Source: Panopea generosa (Eukaryota > Mollusca > Bivalvia > Adapedonta > Hiatellidae). Taken from it: a stretch of DNA of 64,000 nucleotides. The DNA is taken from assembly GCA_029582155.1 (NCBI GenBank), contig CM055901.1, positions 6,118,874 to 6,182,873 of the forward strand, given 5' to 3'. Numbering within the stretch: position 1 is the first letter of the stretch; every line of letters starts with the position of its first letter. Below the pieces are notes generated by a model. It was given only the letters and a program-made list of their open reading frames with translations. It searched no databases and was not told where the DNA came from. This document shows, one piece after another, positions 61,601-64,000 of this stretch. The position numbers and the translations under genes were made by a program.

Positions 61601-64000
61601 AAGTGTATTCAAAGTTTGTCAAATACTTGAGAGAAGCAGCTTGTAAGTGATTATTATTAATTGAACTGCATTAATTAAGATAAAGTTTAAAATTTGACTG
61701 AATGCCCTTCATGATCTGCAAGTCCCACTTTCTTGTTCAAACTACTCCAAAAGTTCTCGACAAATGTTAACTTGCTTGGTACAGACAGGTGGTTCATTGA
61801 GTGATTGTCTAGTTTAAAAGTAGTAGTAGTATTTTCCATTCAGGTGAGATGCTAGAATTTAATAGGTTTCCAATTTAGTAGTTCAGTTACCCGTAAACTG
61901 CTGTATTTGGGTCCTTTGATTTACAGGATTTCTCAATAATATAATACAAAATTAATTTTTTATTCAACAGTTGCTTTACACAGGCAATATATAAATATTT
62001 AAAGACCCACCTTGGGTATAAAAGACATGGGAGTGTTTTCCATAATTTTTGAAAACACATTCAGATCTTGTAAAATAACTTTCAAATTTAAAATAAAGTC
62101 ATGGATTGAAAATTTGAAATTTGTCATGCAACATGGTCTTAATATTACTCAGTTCCCGAAATTTTCAGTATAAAACCTGCCATAAATTTATTACAGAATG
62201 CTTTCAACAGACAATCAGTTAGGAGAGAAATTTGAATGTTGGGAGGAGCAAACTAGTCAAGATTTGTCATGTGACCAATGTTTATAAACAAACTGGCATG
62301 CTGCAGCTCACTTGGCTATATTTAAGATATAGAAGTTAAATGCAAACTAAAATAAAAATCATGCATGACTTACCAAACTTTTAAATGATTTCTTGTATTA
62401 TTAATTTTTCAATCACAAGATGCATGTATATATTACCATATTTAATAGATGGGTATAATTTTTCCTCTATTTTAAAAAAATGGTCCAACTTATGATGTCA
62501 CGTGAATGAATCATTTTACATGTGTATTATATCACATCAAACAGAACCGATACTGTTTTAGATTTAAACTATATATAGTGTTTTCACTAGGAATATCATG
62601 AATATAATATATATATATATATATGGTTTTTGACAAATGAAAGCTTTTGAAAGTTCGGACTTTTTTCTCAATTTTCTTTAAATTCTCATTTACAATTGAA
62701 TTATTCATCATAATTTCTGTTTAAGCGAAGTGTTTTTTCTCCTTCCATATATAACAGTTTGACATCAACCAATTTTAATACTTTTTTTGGTTTTTGAAGT
62801 GGCTGCCTTGACATTGTTCCTATTCTCATTTACAGATGATACACACTGTATGATAAAACAAAAACATTAATTGATTACAGTTATCATTAGCACATCATTT
62901 CCTACTTTGTATTTAAATAATGATTTGAGGTATTGTGTTAAAAAAAGACACATTTTGATTTTTTTTATTCACATCAACATCCAACACAGTCTTGATTATT
63001 ATTGTAGGTTTTTTGTCTCTATAACATTCCAGTATGAATATTGAGGAAAGCCTTAATTGCAAGTTCTGATTTCCGGGCACTAAAAGTGAAAAAAAATGCT
63101 TTGACAGCACATATTCACATTCTTAATATTTATATCTATGTAATTTTAATTTAACTAAAAAATTTGGTAAATGATTCATACTTGATTTAACTTGAATATA
63201 GGGATATTTGGTATGTCTGTTAGACTGGTTATAATGCTTAAATTGTGTTTTAAAATAAAAAGACACATTCTAATAAACATTAATACATACTTTGATATCA
63301 ATCAACTTTATCATTTATGAGATAATAAACAGTAATTATCAGATAGTGATGATTAATTAAAACCCTGTAGTCCCCTATTATGCAAAAGTGCTATGTAATA
63401 CTGACCCTAGGGTCACATTTCTGTACCAGTTACAATGTAAACATTCTGCATTGTTTTGTTGTCTGTATTTTACTGTTCTATTTAAATACCATAGTATACA
63501 CTCCCACTACATGAAACATGCTCTGTGGAGTACCTCATTTGAATCCGATAATCTGATCGGATGTTGGGGCTTTAAGCCAGTAGAGCAGCTCATGGCCGGG
63601 AACCTTGAAGCAATTCATTCTTTGTAAATAAATTAATAAAGAACTGTAATATACAAAGAAGGGCCTAAGAAACCTGAACGGGTTTATGTAATCATACAGT
63701 CTGGCCTCGACAATTATGTGAACTAATGACCTAACGGGGCTCTTGAAAGAATAATGTTGAAACTTTTCTTTCTTCAGGTGGTCGACGTGGAGATGTGACC
63801 CTCAACAAAGTCCTAAAGTTCACAACTGGTGCAGAAGAAGAGCCTGTGTTAGGATTTCAAATGAATCCATCAATTCAATTTATGAAGAGTATGTCTTTCT
63901 TGCCTACTGCGAACACGTGCATCAATAGACTGAATTTGTCAATACCGAGTGCAGATATGGCAATACCAGCAGATGACATCTTATTTAATCTTTTTGATTA
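52454..64000 (+). CDS. G2E3-like HECT-type E3 ubiquitin ligase gene (partial, frame-disrupted)
   Basis: Six exons on the plus strand reconstruct most of an invertebrate 'G2/M phase-specific E3 ubiquitin-protein ligase-like' protein. Such enzymes accept ubiquitin from an E2 on a HECT cysteine and pass it to a substrate. Seen here: a SAM-like N-terminus (52,454-52,662), a long exon with a basic segment, a conserved central region and a C2HC knuckle (54,667-55,733), and the HECT region in four exons. These are GGPRKEFF (56,845-56,971), LQNGRLPKILGPE (58,213-58,341), SPEGSN...FVKYLREAA (61,465-61,642) and GAEEEPVLGF...TANTCIN (63,778 onward). Splice sites are GT/AG and phases agree at every junction if the breaks are allowed for. 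Exons 1, 2 and 4 contain frame breaks, and exon 2 an in-frame stop. It is either a young pseudogene or a gene hit by indel errors. The C-terminal tail lies beyond the window. Confidence 0.85.
52727..53690 (+). mobile_element. Hairpin-headed element with ~180-bp tandem body
   Basis: It starts with a perfect 10-bp stem, agctcacctg (52,727-52,736) and caggtgagct (52,750-52,759), followed by tgatcgcctggtgtccgtcg. The body repeats about every 180 bp: gaaaccactgggccaatttt, ttcacagaaatg, accaagtttgttcaaacc, aacatggcggccaggggg and gttagtttactatataagct, with at least five degenerate units. It is noncoding. I associate agctcacctgagccgaaggc with a very common bivalve repeat. Confidence 0.8.
54205..54420 (+). 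mobile_element. tRNA-derived SINE candidate in intron 1
   Basis: The head gcaatggctgagatgttatc and cctgggcccaattctcgaca resembles tRNA A and B boxes. The body includes ttagaggggacattaagcca and gtcccgtgtacagaataaca followed by cccagtgcacgtaaacgat, an arrangement common in marine-invertebrate SINEs. Open frames here on both strands are incidental. Confidence 0.6.
54667..55733 (+). pseudogene. Exon 2: central region, zinc knuckle and start of HECT region, with breaks
   Basis: After acceptor ataatttcag|ggg, the frame (split glycine, then APEASVHAPN) runs through LALFRPSRSRRTAYTSSKSS, WTANFVCLADR, AAGLGERKIQF, NAGGYEFLHC and SKIYIRPIQKNLSTEPI. It then reaches a C-x2-C-x11-H-x3-C knuckle (55,161-55,220, CSSC...HVMFC). 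The order matches G2E3-like invertebrate proteins. At the A7 run (55,330-55,336) the frame shifts, and an acidic DSEEYDIQIEDTN follows in another frame, with TAA at 55,376-55,378. A second shift near 55,451-55,456 leads to SEVVTACVSICTE, PVQILRAIQ, VEGDTNFILVDR-like residues and IEVQFYGE. The exon ends before gtaatt in phase 0. An unrecognised intron between the two halves is possible, but I found no phase-compatible pair of sites. Confidence 0.75.
55734..56844 (+). other. Intron 2
   Basis: Starts gtaatt and ends ttatttctttag. It contains the repeat described at 56,338-56,600. Otherwise AT-rich without recognised features. Confidence 0.75.
56338..56600 (+). mobile_element. Fragment of a molluscan-type intronic repeat
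   Basis: The head ccccaccccctctgaaaggg is followed by ttctctaaaaccactgctgg, aacttgcagggattgataag and cctggttgtgcatactgttt. The last two blocks resemble tttcagggattactactacc and tgcctagttgtgcaggaagg of the element at 44,580. Confidence 0.5.
56845..56971 (+). CDS. Exon 3: HECT region, GGPRKEFF motif
   Basis: In-frame, intact exon bounded by ctttag and gtaagt. It starts in phase 0, directly continuing VQFYGE from exon 2, and encodes AAVDMGGPRKEFFTLILQQI then EQEYFKPLREWSSDYEIVGK and IF. The GGPRKEFF block is a hallmark of the N-terminal HECT lobe in G2E3-like proteins, following the substrate-proximal VDR.NL..TAF...GIE segment. It leaves one base of the next codon, completed by exon 4 as alanine. 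No lesions are seen. Confidence 0.9.
57310..57660 (+). pseudogene. Unrecognised decayed coding-like segment
   Basis: The 75-codon plus-strand frame (57,341-57,568) contains EQLFAQLIQNTVSKQP and NLWVDTMNSWTFLEII. A neighbouring frame continues with CHKGDFVGKVDMEYLEDKFV and EKTWGNKKESD before a stop near 57,660. Residue composition looks protein-like across the switch, as if one frameshift separates two halves. No family was recognised. It sits inside an intron, so a transposon origin is likely. Chance open frame is the alternative. Confidence 0.3.
57720..57965 (-). pseudogene. LINE C-terminal remnant in intron 3
   Basis: The minus-strand translation gives NLIKRHDTENIQARTSLYRD, SFLPSVIRDWNELP, then after a stop CFKNCMNTSPKPPPYFY. 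This is the same block order as the LINE remnant at 34,840 (IQ..SRTALYSNSF, DRDWNTLP, FK, FFY), so both derive from the same broad Jockey/CR1-like group. It is heavily decayed, with several stops, and runs opposite to the host gene. Confidence 0.75.
58213..58341 (+). pseudogene. Exon 4: HECT region with one frame break
   Basis: After ttacag, two bases complete the split alanine and the frame reads LTTLQNGRLPKILGPELVEE then LFVSDSPRCFIQE, matching the VG.IFALSLLQNG.IP.FL segment of related HECT proteins. Near 58,311-58,317 (gaaaggg) the homology moves to another frame that ends KGIDSLGLYQ exactly at the donor gtactg. In that frame the exon ends in phase 0, matching the phase-0 start of exon 5. 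Reading straight through instead gives RDRLPWSLS, which neither fits the family nor the next exon's phase. Confidence 0.82.
58342..61464 (+). other. Intron 4 with hairpin-headed repeat
   Basis: Runs from gtactgag to gatgtcgtttcag. It holds the element at 59,410-60,050 and a short repeat-like block at 58,850-58,890 (catttcaatgaaatttggta). Open frames at 59,021, 60,283 (116 codons) and 61,179 have no recognised motif and are treated as chance. Confidence 0.65.
59410..60050 (+). mobile_element. Hairpin-headed element with ~130-bp repeats
   Basis: It starts with ctggcc aaa ggccag (stem 59,410-59,415 with 59,419-59,424). It then has repeated blocks ctcaagaaccaacaacgtga, cgaaacttcatatgtagtat, cctggcattgacc, aagtttgttcaaat and cctggtcaac. 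At least four degenerate units are seen. It ends near ttaagtctcttgttttttag. It shares aagtttgttcaaa-type words with the element in intron 1 but has a different hairpin. Confidence 0.72.
61465..61642 (+). CDS. Exon 5: HECT C-terminal region
   Basis: Intact exon between gtcgtttcag and gtaagtga. It starts in phase 0 and encodes LTCELPPLIHLFTPGNPKQL, then TLKMATNLLKPLFSPEGSNN and ...EVYSKFVKYLREAA plus one base. The LKP.FSPEGSN.R..E..VY..FVKYLRE pattern is characteristic of the G2E3-like HECT group. The leftover T joins gt of exon 6 to make cysteine, giving AACGRRG, which fits the family's VASGRR.G context. No lesion is seen. Confidence 0.92.
61643..63777 (+). other. Intron 5
   Basis: Runs from gtaagtga to ctttcttcag. 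AT-rich, with an (AT)n tract near 62,606-62,624. Short open frames only. No repeat family was recognised with confidence. Confidence 0.7.
63778..64000 (+). CDS. Exon 6: HECT C-lobe with catalytic cysteine (runs off edge)
   Basis: After acceptor tttcttcag, the frame reads GRRGDVTLNKVLKFTTGAEE, EPVLGFQMNPSIQF, then FLPTANTCINRLNLSIPSAD and ILFNLFDY to the window edge. FLPTANTCINRL corresponds to the HECT active-site signature LP.A.TC.N.L. The cysteine codon is 63,918-63,920 and is the expected thioester-forming residue. It is intact and in phase with exon 5. About a dozen or more further residues of the C-tail would lie past 64,000. Confidence 0.92.

Overview
The window is eukaryotic nuclear DNA, most likely from a marine bivalve or a related mollusc. 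Supporting evidence: intron-split coding sequence with GT/AG junctions, AT-rich intergenic DNA, tRNA-derived SINEs with ATTC-type tails, LINE and hAT fragments, and hairpin-headed intronic repeat elements of a kind I associate with molluscan genomes. No prokaryotic features were seen (no operons, ribosome binding sites or CRISPR).

Layout. (1) Positions 1 to about 33,917 are one continuous satellite array, entering from beyond the left edge. I estimate 75-80 monomers of two length classes (about 465-480 bp and 371-373 bp). They often alternate as an ~845-bp dimer, and they are organised into kilobase-scale higher-order blocks that were duplicated and reshuffled, including an apparently identical 3,852-bp tandem pair. 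The short open frames in it look like by-products of the repeat. (2) 34.0-36.0 kb: the 3' end of a decayed hAT transposon (minus strand) abuts a decayed LINE 3' end (plus strand). (3) 36-52 kb: a graveyard of nested mobile elements. It holds several tRNA-derived SINEs, an element with 146-bp internal repeats nested in another repeat whose empty version lies 4 kb away, a 3.4-kb terminal-inverted-repeat (TIR) element with a SINE-like insert in its right TIR, a 3.07-kb TIR element that splits a LINE reverse transcriptase, and several minisatellites, one with a 112-bp apparently perfect inverted repeat. (4) 52.4-64.0 kb: the only cellular gene recognised, a plus-strand G2E3-like HECT-type E3 ubiquitin ligase that runs off the right edge. 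Six exons were located from homology, splice sites and phase: a SAM-like N-terminal exon, a long exon with a C2HC zinc-knuckle-like motif, then the HECT region including the TANTCIN active-site cysteine motif. Exons 1, 2 and 4 carry several reading-frame breaks, mostly at or near short homopolymers, so this is either a recent pseudogene or a sound gene in an assembly with residual indel errors. Its introns hold more hairpin-headed elements and an antisense LINE remnant.

The most unusual content is the multi-scale satellite array, the nested insertions that give internal empty sites or interrupted coding frames, and the HECT gene with many lesions but intact splice phases. All family assignments come from recognising motifs by eye. 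No database search was run.
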